Source of the DNA: Culex pipiens pallens
Lineage: Eukaryota; Arthropoda; Insecta; Diptera; Culicidae
NCBI RefSeq assembly: GCF_016801865.2
Contig: NC_068939.1
Coordinates: forward strand, 156,308,240-156,372,239
Reading direction: 5' to 3'
Length of the DNA: 64,000 nucleotides
The notes beneath the pieces were generated by a model. It saw only the letters and a program-made list of their open reading frames with translations, searched no databases and was not told the DNA's origin. This document shows positions 11,858 to 24,125 of this stretch, piece after piece; positions within the stretch are counted from its first letter, which is position 1, and each line of letters begins with the position of its first letter. A program made the position numbers and the translations under genes.

Positions 11858-12161
11858 GATATTGAATAACAGACAATTGCAGGGTATTTGGTGAAGAAAT
11901 GTTATAACCGAACTTTTTGTTCAAATAAAAATCGTCATTTTGATTATAATTAGTCAGCACCGATTATGCTGTCTGCGGACATGAGCAAATTGAAATCTAT
12001 TTATCAGTAATAACCAACAGTAGCATCATTTACCTTGTCTTTTACAGCAAATTGTTCCAGTTAAATTCAAACAAACTGTTTATCATTCAAATAATCAAAT
12101 ACACCATCTGAGCAGTTCTCTCAGATATCGGTCATTCGTTTTTTTGTATTTTTTTTGTATC

Positions 12162-12335
12162 GATGGCCTCGTGGCGCGGTGGTTAGCGGCTTCGGCTGCC
12201 GATCCCTAAGTTGCTATGGGGCGCGGGTTCGATTCCCGCCTTATCCTCCTGGAGCTTTTCGTTCTATGTTTGTCCCGTTTAATATTAGTATTCAGTCTGC
12301 AAAGACGGTGTGATTGTCTTTTTTCATTTTTTTCC
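12162..12335 (+). mobile_element. tRNA-derived SINE
   Basis: A-box-like TGGCGCGGTGGTTAGCGGC and B box GGGTTCGATTCCC are spaced as in a tRNA, followed by a ~90-bp unrelated tail ending in T-rich sequence. The cloverleaf is imperfect, so a SINE is favoured over a working tRNA. Confidence 0.7.
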
Positions 12336-12819
12336 AGTGTAGTCCGTATCCATACCTACAACTTTGCCGAAGACACCAAATCGATCAGAAAATTCCTTCA
12401 AAAGATACAGATTTTTGAATTTTCATACATCATTTTTGTATGGCAAGCTGCCAAATTTGTATGGAAAATTATATGAACTAATGATGTAATGATCTAATGA
12501 TGCAAAATGGCTTCTTTGGGCATACCGAAGGCACCAAATAAGTTTCAGTCGGATAAAAAAATACAAAAGTTAAAATTTAAGAAAAAAGACCGATTTCGTA
12601 GAGAATTGCTCATCTATTGAGCAGTTCTCTAGTCTTGAGCAAAGCTACACCCAAAAGAAATCACATTTTTATTCAAATTAAATTTTTATTTCAAGGAATT
12701 AATTTGAAAATTTTAGCCTATGCAAAATAATTGTATAAACCCGCAGAAACTTAAAATATGCAAAAAAAACGATATCTTGTCAATTTTGCTCAATTCTGGA
12801 GGCATATTCAAGGAGGTTT

Positions 12820-12925
12820 AAGACTATGACAAAGAAACAAACAAACAACAGATTTTTTAACATTTTCCTGCTTTTCCTGCTGACAAACACAAAAAGTGTG
12901 AGTTTGTTTGTTTGTCATAGTCTAA
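12820..12925. repeat. Short hairpin repeat
   Basis: AGACTATGACAAA plus CAAACAAAC repeats on the left are mirrored by GTTTGTTTG and TTTGTCATAGTCT on the right: a ~106-bp MITE-like stem-loop. The flanking 12336-12819 shows nothing else. Confidence 0.55.
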
Positions 12926-12951
12926 TACATCCTTCAGATCCAGTGGGCAAA

Positions 12952-14454
12952 CCCGAGCAAGGGTAAATAACACGGGAATACCAAATTTTGGTATTACTTG
13001 GGCAAATAACAGGGACCAAAATGTGCCCTTGGTTGCCCAGTAATAGATGGTAAAATACCATGAAATCATACCAAAGTCTTGTATGTGGAAGGGCACAACA
13101 ATACCAAACCATGTTATTCAAAGGGTAAAATAATACTTCAAAATAAAACCATTTCAATAACAAGTTGAGGTCTTCTGGATTTTTGAACATTGCTTGAATA
13201 CGAAAACTTGGTATTGCCATGGTTTTATTTTTAGGTATTCCCGCGCCCTTGGAAAATCAGATTTTGGTATTCCTGTGGTCTTCCACATACATGATTTTGG
13301 TATGATTTCATGGTATTTTACCATCTATTACTGGGCAACCAAGAGCACGCTTTGGTCGCTGGTATTTGCACAAGAAATACCAAAATTTGGTATTTTCATA
13401 CCATTTTTAGTGCAGCAGTTGCAGTTAGTAAAAAAAAAACGGAAATGATCCATATGCAACAGCCAAATCTACTCACCTGATGATTCCATGTCGTTCTTAG
13501 TGATATTCTTCACCACATCGAATACATTTGTCATTGATGAACGGCCTGTACTTGAAGTTCTTGAAGCTTCTGAAAAATAACAAGATTAAAAAATAAGTGT
13601 TATTTAAATGAAACTGGTATGAAATTTATAATAATTCTACAATCTGTATTTGGTTATCCCGACTGAGAGAAATTTCAACGATTTTAAAAAATAAAAAAAT
13701 CTTATTGGGTTTATAAAAAAATGAAAATCAGCTTTAACATTCTTGGGTTTCACGTCATTTTAGCGCAAAATCAATTATCTCGTCAAAATTTATAAAAAAA
13801 TTTCACAAAGTTTCAGAGGAATTTGATGAAACACTTCAATACCAAAATGTGGCATCCTGATTTTCCACAATTTCAAGTCATTTCTTTAGGAGCTATATCA
13901 AAAATGTTTAAAATCAAGTTTAAAATTTCCGGTTTTCAATGAAGGCATTCGCTTTGAGACATCATTTTAGCGCAAAATTAATTATTTTGTCAAAATTGGT
14001 CAACATTTTCCCATAGTTCCAGAGGAATTTGATAAAACACTTTAATACCAAAATAATTTTCCACAATTTCAAGTCATTTCTTCAAGGGGTATATCAAAAA
14101 TGTTTAAAATCAAGTTTGAAATTTCCGGTTTTCAATGAAAGCTTTCGCTTTGAGACATCATTTTAGCACAAAATTAATTATTTCGTCAAAATTGGTCAAA
14201 ATTTTCCCATAGTTTCAGATGAATTTGATAAAATACTGTAATACCAAAAGAATACCAAAATGTGGTGTTCGACCATTGACAAATTCTGCAATTTTTCAAT
14301 ATCAAAACAATACCTTAAATTGGTATGATACCACATTTTGCTCTTACATAATCCTTAAGACAAATTTTGAAGGGTCCAGGAATACCAACATCTGGTATTG
14401 ATACCAGAGGAAGGTATTATTACGCATTTCTGTTGTTATTTACCCATGCTCGGG
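12952..14454. mobile_element. 1503-bp non-autonomous DNA element, copy 2
   Basis: Same length, orientation and, by eye, same sequence as copy 1, offset by 5143 bp. It contains the same exon-like segment (13477-13569, minus). Flanks read AAA on both sides, which may be a 3-bp target duplication, but copy 1 does not show the same thing clearly. Confidence 0.85.
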
Positions 14455-15580
14455 AAATTACGTGGGAAAAATATAGTTGGACAATTTTCAAAACAATTCG
14501 TCTATCATGCACTAGGGGAAATATACCCATTATAATCAAACACCTATCACACACACATCCACACGCAAGATGAGAGTTTAACTGCTCAACGAAAGTCGCC
14601 ATCAATATCTTTTCACTTGCGCTAACGATTTCAAAGCGCTTAAGATATAAAATTGCTTCCAACTACCGGCAACATGTTCTTTTGCACATTAGTTAGTCAC
14701 TCACTTGAAAAGTAGTCCCGAAACATGTAAATAATTAGCAAGCGCCATCAAAAAATCAAACGCGCCAAGTCTTTTGACGTTTGAATTTTGACGGCCCATT
14801 CCAATCGAAGGCTGAAGAAAACCGAGCGAGAAGCGAAGGCAAATAAAGAACAAAAGGTGGCCACCAACACCACTAGCAGCGCCTGTTGGAGTGAGCCAGT
14901 GCTGCCAGGAAATTTTCTCTAGAAATGCTACTTTTCGTGAGTGATCGCTTAAAATTTCATCAATTTTGGCAGCACTAAGCAGACCTAAAAGAGCGCTGGA
15001 AGAAAAAAAGAACTAAGCTGAAAATAGGAAAATGGTCGTGGCCCAATGCACTCGAATGCATTTGGGAAATATTTTGTTTAAATGCTTGTAAAAGGAATAG
15101 CATAACTTTTAATAAAAGTGAAAATAAACAGAAATGTTCACAAAAAGTTGATCTACTCGTTGGTGTACTTGGTTTTAGTAAATTTCAAGGAACACTCCAG
15201 ATTATCCAGCATCATTCAAACACGATCGCTTATTAGGCTTAAAATGGGTATATTTCTCCTGTATGAAAATGTCTGGAAAAAATAGAAGTCAAATTCGGTT
15301 CGATGATATTAAAATTTAACATAAAAAAATGAGAATATGACATTTTTTTTCTAGACAGTCCTGTTCAAAATATCGTGTGCTTAGTTGGTTAAACTTTTGA
15401 GGGTTATTACCATTCATAAAAAAACAAATGTGGGTTTTTGCGTTATGCGTAATTCAATTTATAGAAAATAAAACCATAACCTTTTGCTACTTCAAATAAC
15501 AGTTTTTATTAATTGCTACCCTAAAACAACAAATTCGTAGTTCAAATGCTCAACAATTACAATAATTTGCAAATATTTTC
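14455..15580. other. Intergenic, nothing recognised
   Basis: Spacer between element copy 2 and receptor C. It has a moderately GC-rich patch near 14760-15000 with no sustained open frame. An AATAAA on the minus strand near 15505 probably serves receptor C. Confidence 0.45.
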
Positions 15581-17672
15581 TCAATCCATCCACCCAAATT
15601 TATGTAATTTCTTATCAATCAGATACATTCTAACGCGAAATTCAATCACTTCGACTGCCAGCACGATAAAACTCATCGCCAACCCAAATGTCAACAACAA
15701 ATACAAACTTGCAACATCTCCAAATCCCACCTGAACAGTGGAAAAACTATCCGTCGAACAGGGCGGTCTTTTGAGGAAAAATCTCCTTCGGTAGTACTGC
15801 AACAGGCCGGTATCCATCATCAGCCGGATACTCACGCGAAACGGTTCCTTCAGCGGACTCCCCTTCGGCAGAACCATGTGCAACGGTCGAATGGGGTACA
15901 GCTCGATCTCTTGCAGTTCACAAATTTCATAATCCGTGAATGTTTCTTCGGGAAAAGTGTAGGAAATTAATTTTCACGCAAGAATTCAACAAATCTCGAC
16001 ATACCCATAATCCAAGTGTTCACGTACGAAGTATCGCAATGGAAAGCATGTCCTCCTTGCTTAACTAAAGCCGTTCCAAGTGATACGTTGACGAACCCGT
16101 ACTCGTTCGGAAGGATCTTCCGTTCATACAATTGTAAAATTATTGGTCTTTTTGTTCTCTGCAAATCATTCGAATTTCGCACATCTTGTAGTATTATTCT
16201 CATGGAAATACTTACGTTGAAATAATCCCGATTATAAGCAACCTCTTCGATAGACATCTTAAGATTACTTGCAAGCAACTGATCCAGAGTACGAATGTTT
16301 TTTGGTGGCAAAACAAGCAAAGCACCGATTATGAAACATGAATAGAATTGGTAAACTGTTATGCAAAATAGTAACACCGTTATCATTATGATTCTTGATG
16401 AATAAATTGATGGTGACCCGGAATATCCCTGTTGACAGAAAAATCCAATAGTTACAAGAATAAAATGACAATTTTCAAGCAATCCTCTATGGCGTTCATT
16501 ATAAAATGCCAGCAATAATACACAAGCCGACACTAGCAGAGTAGCTAAAACCCCAAACCAAAGCCAATTTTGGAACGGCTGAAGAAAAATGTTTCTCGTT
16601 CCACTAAGTTTGGGATGCCGGAACAAAGTTATAATCCTTCTTGTAACCAATTCAATTGTTTGATCAAACGATCCCAATCGCTCCGTGGCCAACGCTAGGG
16701 GAGTTGTTGAAAAATCCACCATATTTTGCTGCAACTGCCCGATGACTCCCTTTGTCGAGTTGGTCCCAATGATGTCGAGTCCCCATTCGGAGGTTTTTAT
16801 GTATTTAACGCTGAAAATTTAGGGGTGATATTTAGGCGTTTTTCATTTGTGGTAGGCGATAATACCTGAAGTTAAGGTGAGCACTCAACAGCAATATTGC
16901 TCGATATCCAAGTCGATTGGCTACGTAATTTCTAGGTGGCTCTAAGGATAGCAAATATTCTAGCAGGGATTGATTTTTTGGAATTCCAATAGTCTGAAAG
17001 TAGAAATAAATAAGCTTAATTGGAACATTTGTTTGCACAACATTTACTCACTGTAACGCTCGTCCAAAGTGTAATTCCCTTAAAATTACTTCGCATACTG
17101 TAGTGCTCTGAGCTACAGTTCCAGACAACACCTTCACGTTCCTTCCAAATTCCAACCTGCATCACGTCTAGTTGACCTCCTCTTCGATGAATCGTTCCGT
17201 AAACTTCAAAAAGACTATGCTGTTTCTTCCTCGAGTCAAGTACGGCCAACGTTACTCTAGTATCAATGTTCAAACTCTGCTTACTCAGCAAATCTAAACT
17301 ACCTTTTAAACAACTTCGGCTGATCATAAGCCATCGATAGGATGCGTTAAAGTAACCATTTACAGAACAAACATTCATCACCTCTACAACACGTGGACAG
17401 TTAAGCTCGAGAACCAAACTTAGCCTCAAGTGTTCAGCTGCCATCAAACGTTGATGGTGCTCGACAAAATTACTCGGATCCAGTTCTACGCTCCGGATTG
17501 ATCCGGAAAAGTTTGCACTAAGCATTCTAAACAGTTCTACGGACTCTGAGCTATTACATTGCAGTAGCGTGATAGAAGATGCATGACTTCGTTGAGCAAA
17601 TTCTCTAATTAACGGATCAATTGAAAGCGTGTTCACCAGGATAACGCTGTTAAGAAGTGTAACTATTTGCAT
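15581..17672 (-). CDS. Ir75-like: Ionotropic receptor C, IR75-clade
   Basis: Five exons: 17052-17672, 16866-16993, 16216-16810, 16005-16158 and 15581-15945; 620 aa. The internal Met MQIVTLLNSVILVNTLS is chosen as start because it gives a signal peptide and the frame's upstream Met lies above the TATA box. Landmarks: FNASYRWLM, QSLNIDTRVTLAV, HRRGGQLD, GTNSTKGVIGQLQQ, S1 Arg in ATERLGSFDQT, FRHPKLSGTRNIFL, pore FFCQQGYSG, YQFYSCFIIGALLVLPPKN, AFHCDTSYVNTWIM, LPKGSPLKEPF and a C-terminal TM3. Exon lengths 128, 595 and 154 are identical to receptor B. The acceptor of the last exon is CCCGAAG|AA. Best paired with B as a recent duplicate. Confidence 0.92.
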
Positions 17673-17734
17673 AGTAGTATATTGTCTGTTCAGCAGCTTG
17701 CTACTTAAAAGGTGGTAATCATACCTTGTTGTTC

Positions 17735-17742
17735 TATATAAA
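17735..17742 (-). promoter_or_regulatory. TATA box of receptor C
   Basis: Minus-strand GCTTTATATAGAAC lies about 65 bp upstream of the chosen start codon, the right distance for a short 5' leader, and rules out the more distal in-frame Met. Confidence 0.6.
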
Positions 17743-17934
17743 GCAAACATTGAATTCGCTCAAAAATTACTGGTTATCATGCTGTCAGCATAGCCAACAA
17801 CTGTGATCCTAATTGAATGCTAATAGCATTGGATATTTCATCGGGCACGTTTTATTTGCTCTAGCAAGGTTTAACGGTATTATCTTTTATAATTTTTTAA
17901 CCCTCAACTGCGGCAATTTTTTACTAATATTTGT

Positions 17935-19430
17935 TTGGTTCTCCCTCTTCGATTTGCGTAAAACTTTGTCCTAAGGGGTAACTTTTGTCCCTGATCACGA
18001 ATTCGAGGTCCGTTTTTTGATATCTCGTGACGGAGGCGCGGTACGACCCCTTCAATTTTTGAACATGTGAAAAAAAAGGTTTTTTTCAATACTTTGTAGC
18101 CTGAAACGGTGATGAGATAGAAATTTGGCGGCGTACTCGAAATTCCGAAAAAAACGTATTCTTCATCGAAAAAAAACACTAAAAACGTTTTAAAAACTTT
18201 GCCATTTTCCGTTACTCAACTGTAATTTTTTTTGGAACATGTCATTTTAAGGAATATTTAATGTTCTTTTCGAATCAACATTGATCCAGAAGGGTCATTT
18301 TTTTCATTTAGAACAAAATTTTTCATTTTAAAATTTCGTGTTTTTTCTAACTTTGCAGGGTTATTTTTTAGAGTGTAAAAATGTTAGTCGCCGTTGATCA
18401 TGCCCGTTCATGTTCACCCGCGACAGACACGAACGACGAAAAAAAGAGAAACGTGAAATAGTAGTTTATGCAACAAGTTGCAAAAAGAGGATTTTTTCAG
18501 CACGAGTCGTACATTTATCCAACGAGGTTCACCGAGTTGGATAAATACGACGAGTGCTGAAAAAATCAAGTTTTGCAACGAGTTCCATACAACATTTTTT
18601 GCAATTCCGAAAAACACCATTGAGTAAAATTTTAAGTCAAATTTTCATGTATTTTGTCAACAAATCGTTCAAATAAAAAAAATGTTGAAAAGTGATACTT
18701 TTCGAAACAAGTGCTGAAAAGTTCAACTTTTCAGCACCCATTTCAGTGCTGAAAAGTAGAACTTTTCAGCATTTATTTTGAAAAGTGTTACTATGCGATT
18801 CTGTTATTTTTGGTACAGAAAGAAGGCTGTTTCGTCGTTCAAGAATGACAGGAAAAGGAAGTATTTTAACGACGGAATTGCAAAAAAGAACTTTTTCAGA
18901 ACTTTTTTTTGTAAAATCGCGATAACTCGTGATGTTTATAAGAAAACCCCTTATGTATATATGTCAAAAAAAATTAATTGTCTGCTCTACAACTTTGTAC
19001 AACATTGTTACACTCTAAAAAATAACCCTGCAAAGTTAGGAAAAAACACGAAATTTTAAAATGAAAAATTTTGTTCAAAGTGAAAAAATGACCCTTCTGG
19101 GTCAACGTAGATTCGAAAAGAACATTAAATTTCCCTTAAAATTACATGTTCCAAACAAATTTACAGTTGAGTAACGGAAAATGGCAGAGTTTTTAAAACT
19201 TTTTTAGTGTTTTTTTTTCGATGAAAAATACGTTTTTTCGAAATTTTGAGTATGACATCAAATTTTCCAATTTCACATAAAAGTTCCTTTGACACCATAT
19301 TTCCATCTCATCACCATTTCAGGCTGCAAATTATTGAAAAACATGAGATATCAATAAACGGACCTCGGATTCGTGATCAGGGACAAAAGTTACCTCTTAG
19401 GACAAAGTTTCACGCAAATCGAAGAGGGGT
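17935..19430. mobile_element. Foldback element, ~1.5 kb, between receptors C and D
   Basis: The left arm (CCTCTTCGATTTGCGTAAAA, then CCTAAGGGGTAACTTTTGTC) is repeated inverted at the right end (to 19430) over roughly 400 bp. The loop (about 18400-18950) holds a second set of short inverted motifs such as AAAAGTGCTGAAAAG-type repeats around 18690-18780 and 18500-18560. No coding capacity. Confidence 0.75.
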
Positions 19431-19658
19431 CTGGGCACCTGCTGTGTGAGTTGGCGGAGAATTACCCATATTTAAATAGAACCTTGCCAAATTCAAATGT
19501 AACAAATCAAACCAAACCCATAAGATGTATTCTTAATATTTAATACTTCTTCGTTAAATGCCTTTTAGAGATTATAAATTGTGGGGTTGGGTTGTAGAGG
19601 GTTTATCGCAACATCATTTGTAATAGCTAATAAGAATGCCAAAACATTTTCTGAACAA

Positions 19659-21696
19659 TCAGTCAATCCAGCCCCTATAATTCTTCACAAATTCCTTCGT
19701 TTCAAAATATTCCTTTATGCGAAACTCGACAACTTCAATTATCAAAACTGCAACACAAACAACAAATCCTCCGAATAAAATCCAATACAAAATAATCACG
19801 TCTTCGAAATTAACCTGAACCGATGCTCTGTTATTCTTCACGCAAGTGGGTCTTTGTATAAACAACTTTCTCTGATAGTACTCAATCACACCGACTTCCA
19901 TAAATCTTCTCAATGTTACACGAAATGGTTCCTTGAGCGGACTGCCCTTTGGTAAATTTACGTGAATCGGTCTCATGGGAAATAGCTCCACCTGCTGCAG
20001 CTCGCAGATCTCATGCTCGGTGAAGGTTTCTACAAATCGATTTGCATTTTTCAACTCTGTTAACAATTGTTTGGACATTTAACTTACCCAATATTAAATT
20101 ATTTCCATATGTTGTATCACAGTGAAAAGCGTACCCGCCACGTTTCACCAAAGATATTCCCACACTAACATTAGCAAAACCAAACATGTTGGGAACGATT
20201 TTCCTTTTAAACAATTCTTGAGCAACGGTTATATTAGTTGTCTGTAACGAAACGTAGAATTGCAACATACATCCCGACATAGAAATCGTTGTTCTCACCT
20301 TAAAATAATAATGGTTATAGGCGAGGTCTTCTATCGACACCTTGAGATTGCTGGCAAGCAACTGCTCCAGTGTTCTGATTGTTTTGGGAGGTGCCAGTAG
20401 AAAATATCCAATGAAAAAGCACGAATAAAATTGATAAATGAGTATGGAAAACACAATCACTGTAATAATCGTTATCTTCGAAGAACCAATGGACATTTTG
20501 CCATGATAGCCTTGTTGGCAAAACAGACCAACGATAATTGTAAAGTATTGCGATATCCTCGACGATCCATTATGGGCTTTAACCAAATAAGCCACCGACA
20601 AAACACATGCCGACATTAGCAGGATCACGCCTATTCCGATCCACACCAGGTTATCAAAGGGACTCAAAAATATGTTTCTCACTCCAGAGTTTTTCGGGTG
20701 TCTAAACACGGTCATGAACCGGATATCGGCAATCGCCACCGTTTGGTCAAACGAACCTACCCGCTCCGTCATCAATGCCAACGGAAGTGTTGCCAAATCA
20801 ACTAAATTTTGCTGCAGTTGGCCAACGACTCCTCTCGTCGAGTTGGTCCCAATCGCTTCCAAACCGTAATCGGCTGCCCTGATGTGGTCAACACTGAAAT
20901 TAAGCTTGCGACGTAATAGTTGCACAACTTGGTAACAGAACCGATGGGCAACGTAGCTTTTGGGAGGCGTTAGAGACCTGAGATGTTCCTCCGCAGTTGT
21001 GTTTAGACGAGTACCAAGAATCTGCAAAAGTTTATTTTTCTTAATCACAAATTTACATAAAAGAAATCTTTAACGAACCGCAACTACAGAAATTAATGTT
21101 ACACCTTCAAGATTGTTTCGAATGTCATATGTTTTAGTTGTTTTTGTCCAAATTGCTTCTTGACCATTTTCTCCGACTTTAATTGCATGAACTTTCCCTC
21201 CTCGTCTATGAATTGTACCATAAACCTCGTAGATTTCACATTTCCCTTCGTCGATAGTGGGAACAGCTACAGTAACACTCGAATCAATGTTTAAATTTTG
21301 AGTCCTGAGAAAATTCACCGTAACGTCCAATTTATCTTTGGCAAACATTAGCCAACGATACGATCCGTTGAAATATGAATTAATCGAACAAAAATTTAAC
21401 AACTCATAGCTATTGGAACAGCTCAAATCTGTTACGACAGCTAATCGAAAATGTTTAACTTCCATAAATCTACGGTGATCATTGTAAAATCGAGCTGAAT
21501 CAATATCAAACAGGTGAATCGATCCCGGGAAGCTTTCACTGAACTCTCGATATAATTTTGACGAATCTAAGGGATCACAACCAAATAGAATCAATGTATT
21601 CACATGTTCTCGTTGCAAAAATTTGGCTGCCAGCGGGTAGTCAATGAGTGCACTTGCTGCTTTAGCAACACTCAAAAGGATCGCAAAGTGAAACAT
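19659..21696 (-). CDS. Ir75-like: Ionotropic receptor D, IR75-clade, one intron lost
   Basis: Four exons: 21079-21696, 20299-21021, 20088-20241 and 19659-20029; 621 aa. Start MFHFAILLSVAKAASALIDY (signal peptide). Landmarks: FNGSYRWLMFA, TQNLNIDSSVTVAV, HRRGGKVH, GTNSTRGVVGQLQQ, S1 Arg in MTERVGSFDQT, FRHPKNSGVRNIFL, pore LFCQQGYHG, YQFYSCFFIGYFLLAPPKT, AFHCDTTYGN, LPKGSPLKEPFRVT and TM3. The second exon is 723 bp, exactly the 128+595 bp that B, C and G have as two exons, and reads through as NFSVDHI: the phase-2 intron is precisely gone. The first donor is the weak GTTCGT. Confidence 0.92.
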
Positions 21697-22637
21697 ATTT
21701 TATCGGCAATACCTCACAGACTTGACAGAATTTGTTCGCGAATCTGCTTTTATTGTGCAAAAATCGTGCAAAAATTACATAACTTTTAAGTTTGGCATAT
21801 TATCGTGTCACAAGTGTGGAACATCCTAGACAGTTCACTTGTAAGGTATTGAATCATTATTGCGAGTCAATTTGAATTTAAAAGCAGCAATTGTAAATTG
21901 CACAATTGCAAAACTATGCAATCCTAGCAAATTTCCGAATTGTTACGTATGATGATAACAACATTTCAAATCTAGAATATTCCAGAAAAGAGTTGACTAA
22001 TGAAACTGCTAACTGAATTGTACAAATACTAGAAGTTATATAATTGTCATTTTTGCGAAAGTTTCAAAGAATGGGTATTGGGTAAACTAAACCCAAATCC
22101 CAAATATAAGCTTGATTTGACGCAACAAAAGCTTTGATTTCCAATTCATAACAAAACTTGTTATTTAATCTTTGTTTGAGCATCATTTTAAATGGTTAAA
22201 CTTCAATTCTTTCATAGTAGTAGTGTTTGGGATTTTTTTCAACATTCGGGAATACAACATTTCGAAACATGGAAACATCAAACATGTAAATTAAATGACC
22301 TAGCTTAAAAACGGTTACTTAAAAAAATAACATTCTTTTACATTGAAAATTTGCTTAAATTTCGGAATTTCGGAAAAATGTGTCCTTCGACAATGCATTC
22401 AGAAATCAGTCTTTTTTTTGTATTTTTTATGCCATTAATTCTGTAAGGGCCTTCTCTATGCCCATTGCCCATACAAAAAATGCCGTGTGAATATTCAATA
22501 TTTTTTGGAAGAGAATTTTTGGATCGATTGATCGAAATTTTAGGTGTTAGAAAAGTCAGCTTTGGGAAGACATAAAAAAAATATTTTGTTTTAAATTCAC
22601 TTTTTTTTGCGCAAAAACATTTTTTTTATTTAAATAA
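21697..22637. other. Upstream region of receptor D, nothing further recognised
   Basis: A TATA variant (AATAAAAG on the minus strand, 21747-21754) lies ~55 bp upstream of the start of D. The rest is AT-rich, without repeats or frames that I can name. Confidence 0.4.
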
Positions 22638-23756
22638 AGTCCAGACTCGATTATCCGCAGCCTCGATTATCCGAAGTTTCGATTATCCGAAGTTCGATTA
22701 TCCGAAGGTTTGTATGGGACTTCGGATAATCGAATCCTGGCCAAAAAAATGTTTTTTTTTCATATTTTTTATTTATTTAACTTTTAACATCAAATTCGTG
22801 TTCTTTGACCCCATTTAAGGGGTTACATACATGTAGAAAATCACGAAATTTCATAATACAGAAAATTCACTAAATTCACTAAAAAGATGATTTTCAATCA
22901 CTTCTGAAAGTTTCATACAGTTATTTCGTGACTGTACTGAGTATGAGACGATTTAAGTTCACAATTTTGCCATGCGCAAAGCGAACTGTCAAACTTTGTG
23001 AACGTTTTTCTCTAAACACCGAGTTGATTTACGGTGCCACGATATCTCGAGATGGAATTCACCAAATTGGCTGAAATTTGGGGTGAAGACTCTCAAGACA
23101 TATCCCGTGTGCATGACGAAGCCCGATTTTGAAATTTTGCTTTTTAAAAAAATACAAAAATCAAAAACTGTTGATTTTTTATATGAAAAACATAAAAATA
23201 TTTTTATCTTTTTTTAAAAAAACCTTTTTGAAAATCGGCCTTCGTCATGCACACAGGACCGGTTTAACGAGTCTTCACCAAAATTTTGAGCCAATTTGGT
23301 CAAAGCAGTGTTGAGATATCATGGCACCCGTTTTTTGAAACTGCTAACTTAAAATAGCTATATCTCGGCAATGGTACATCCAAATGTCTTCATATTTATT
23401 TTGTTAATAGATGAAAATGTATATTTTAATGTCCTGCAAAAAGATTTGAAAAAAGTTTAAATGTGTGCTCTTACCAACCTTTGCCATTTTTGACGATTTA
23501 CATGTATGTAACCCCTTAAGTCGAATTTGAAAAAAATGACTTTTAAATAAAAAAATGCTTTTTTTAATATGTCATCGCCGCCACCTTGGATTTAAAAGTT
23601 CTTAATTATTTCAAAGTAGTTTATGGGTCATACTTAAGCTCGACAATCAAAAATAAGGCAACAAAAAATTATTTTTTTTCGTGATTCGATTATCCAAAGA
23701 TTCGATTATCCGAAGTGAAATTTTTCCGAGTCCTTCGGATAATCGAGTCTGGACTG
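22638..23756. mobile_element. DNA element with CGATTATCCGAAG termini, carrying a nested insertion
   Basis: Left end AGTCCAGACTCGATTATCCG and right end CGGATAATCGAGTCTGGACT are inverse copies; sub-terminal CGATTATCCGAAG units are repeated several times. It is interrupted by the TTAA-flanked element 22819-23515. Another left end of the same family is cut by the right edge of the window (63945-64000). Confidence 0.75.
22819..23515. mobile_element. piggyBac-like MITE flanked by TTAA
   Basis: TTAA|GGGGTTACATACATG at the left and CATGTATGTAACCCC|TTAA at the right: 15-bp terminal inverted repeats with the TTAA duplication typical of piggyBac-superfamily insertions. No transposase frame. A diverged relative lies at 37661-39058. 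Confidence 0.72.
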
Positions 23757-24125
23757 TACATTTTTGATATGTTTGAAATGTTTTTGGCAGCGTTTGCCGT
23801 TTTTGAAACCATTAATTTTGGACAACACGGTTTTCGAGGTTATTCCACAAAAAGCTTGAAAATTTAAAATTTCAGAAAAAAAGATATTAGGTATACGGTT
23901 TATGTACAAACCACGTTGGCTTGTTGTTAGTCGATGCATTGAAAAAATAAAATGAGGGAGGAGGAGGGGGGATGTTTTAAATTTAAAGACCACGTGGATT
24001 GTGGACGCAAAAAAAAACTTGTGGCATCCTCGTAAATATGTACCTCAGTTTTGGAAGGGAGGGCAATAAACTGTCAGAAACTGTAACTGTATGTTAAGAG
24101 CGAGTTTTTCACCATTGTGTAACAG

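Noticed and set aside
17673..17750. Longer N-terminus for receptor C
   Set aside because: It would start upstream of the TATA box; the internal Met gives a signal peptide like the paralogues.
22680..22740. CRISPR-like short direct repeats (CGATTATCCGAAG units)
   Set aside because: These are sub-terminal repeats of a eukaryotic DNA element, not spaced by unique spacers.
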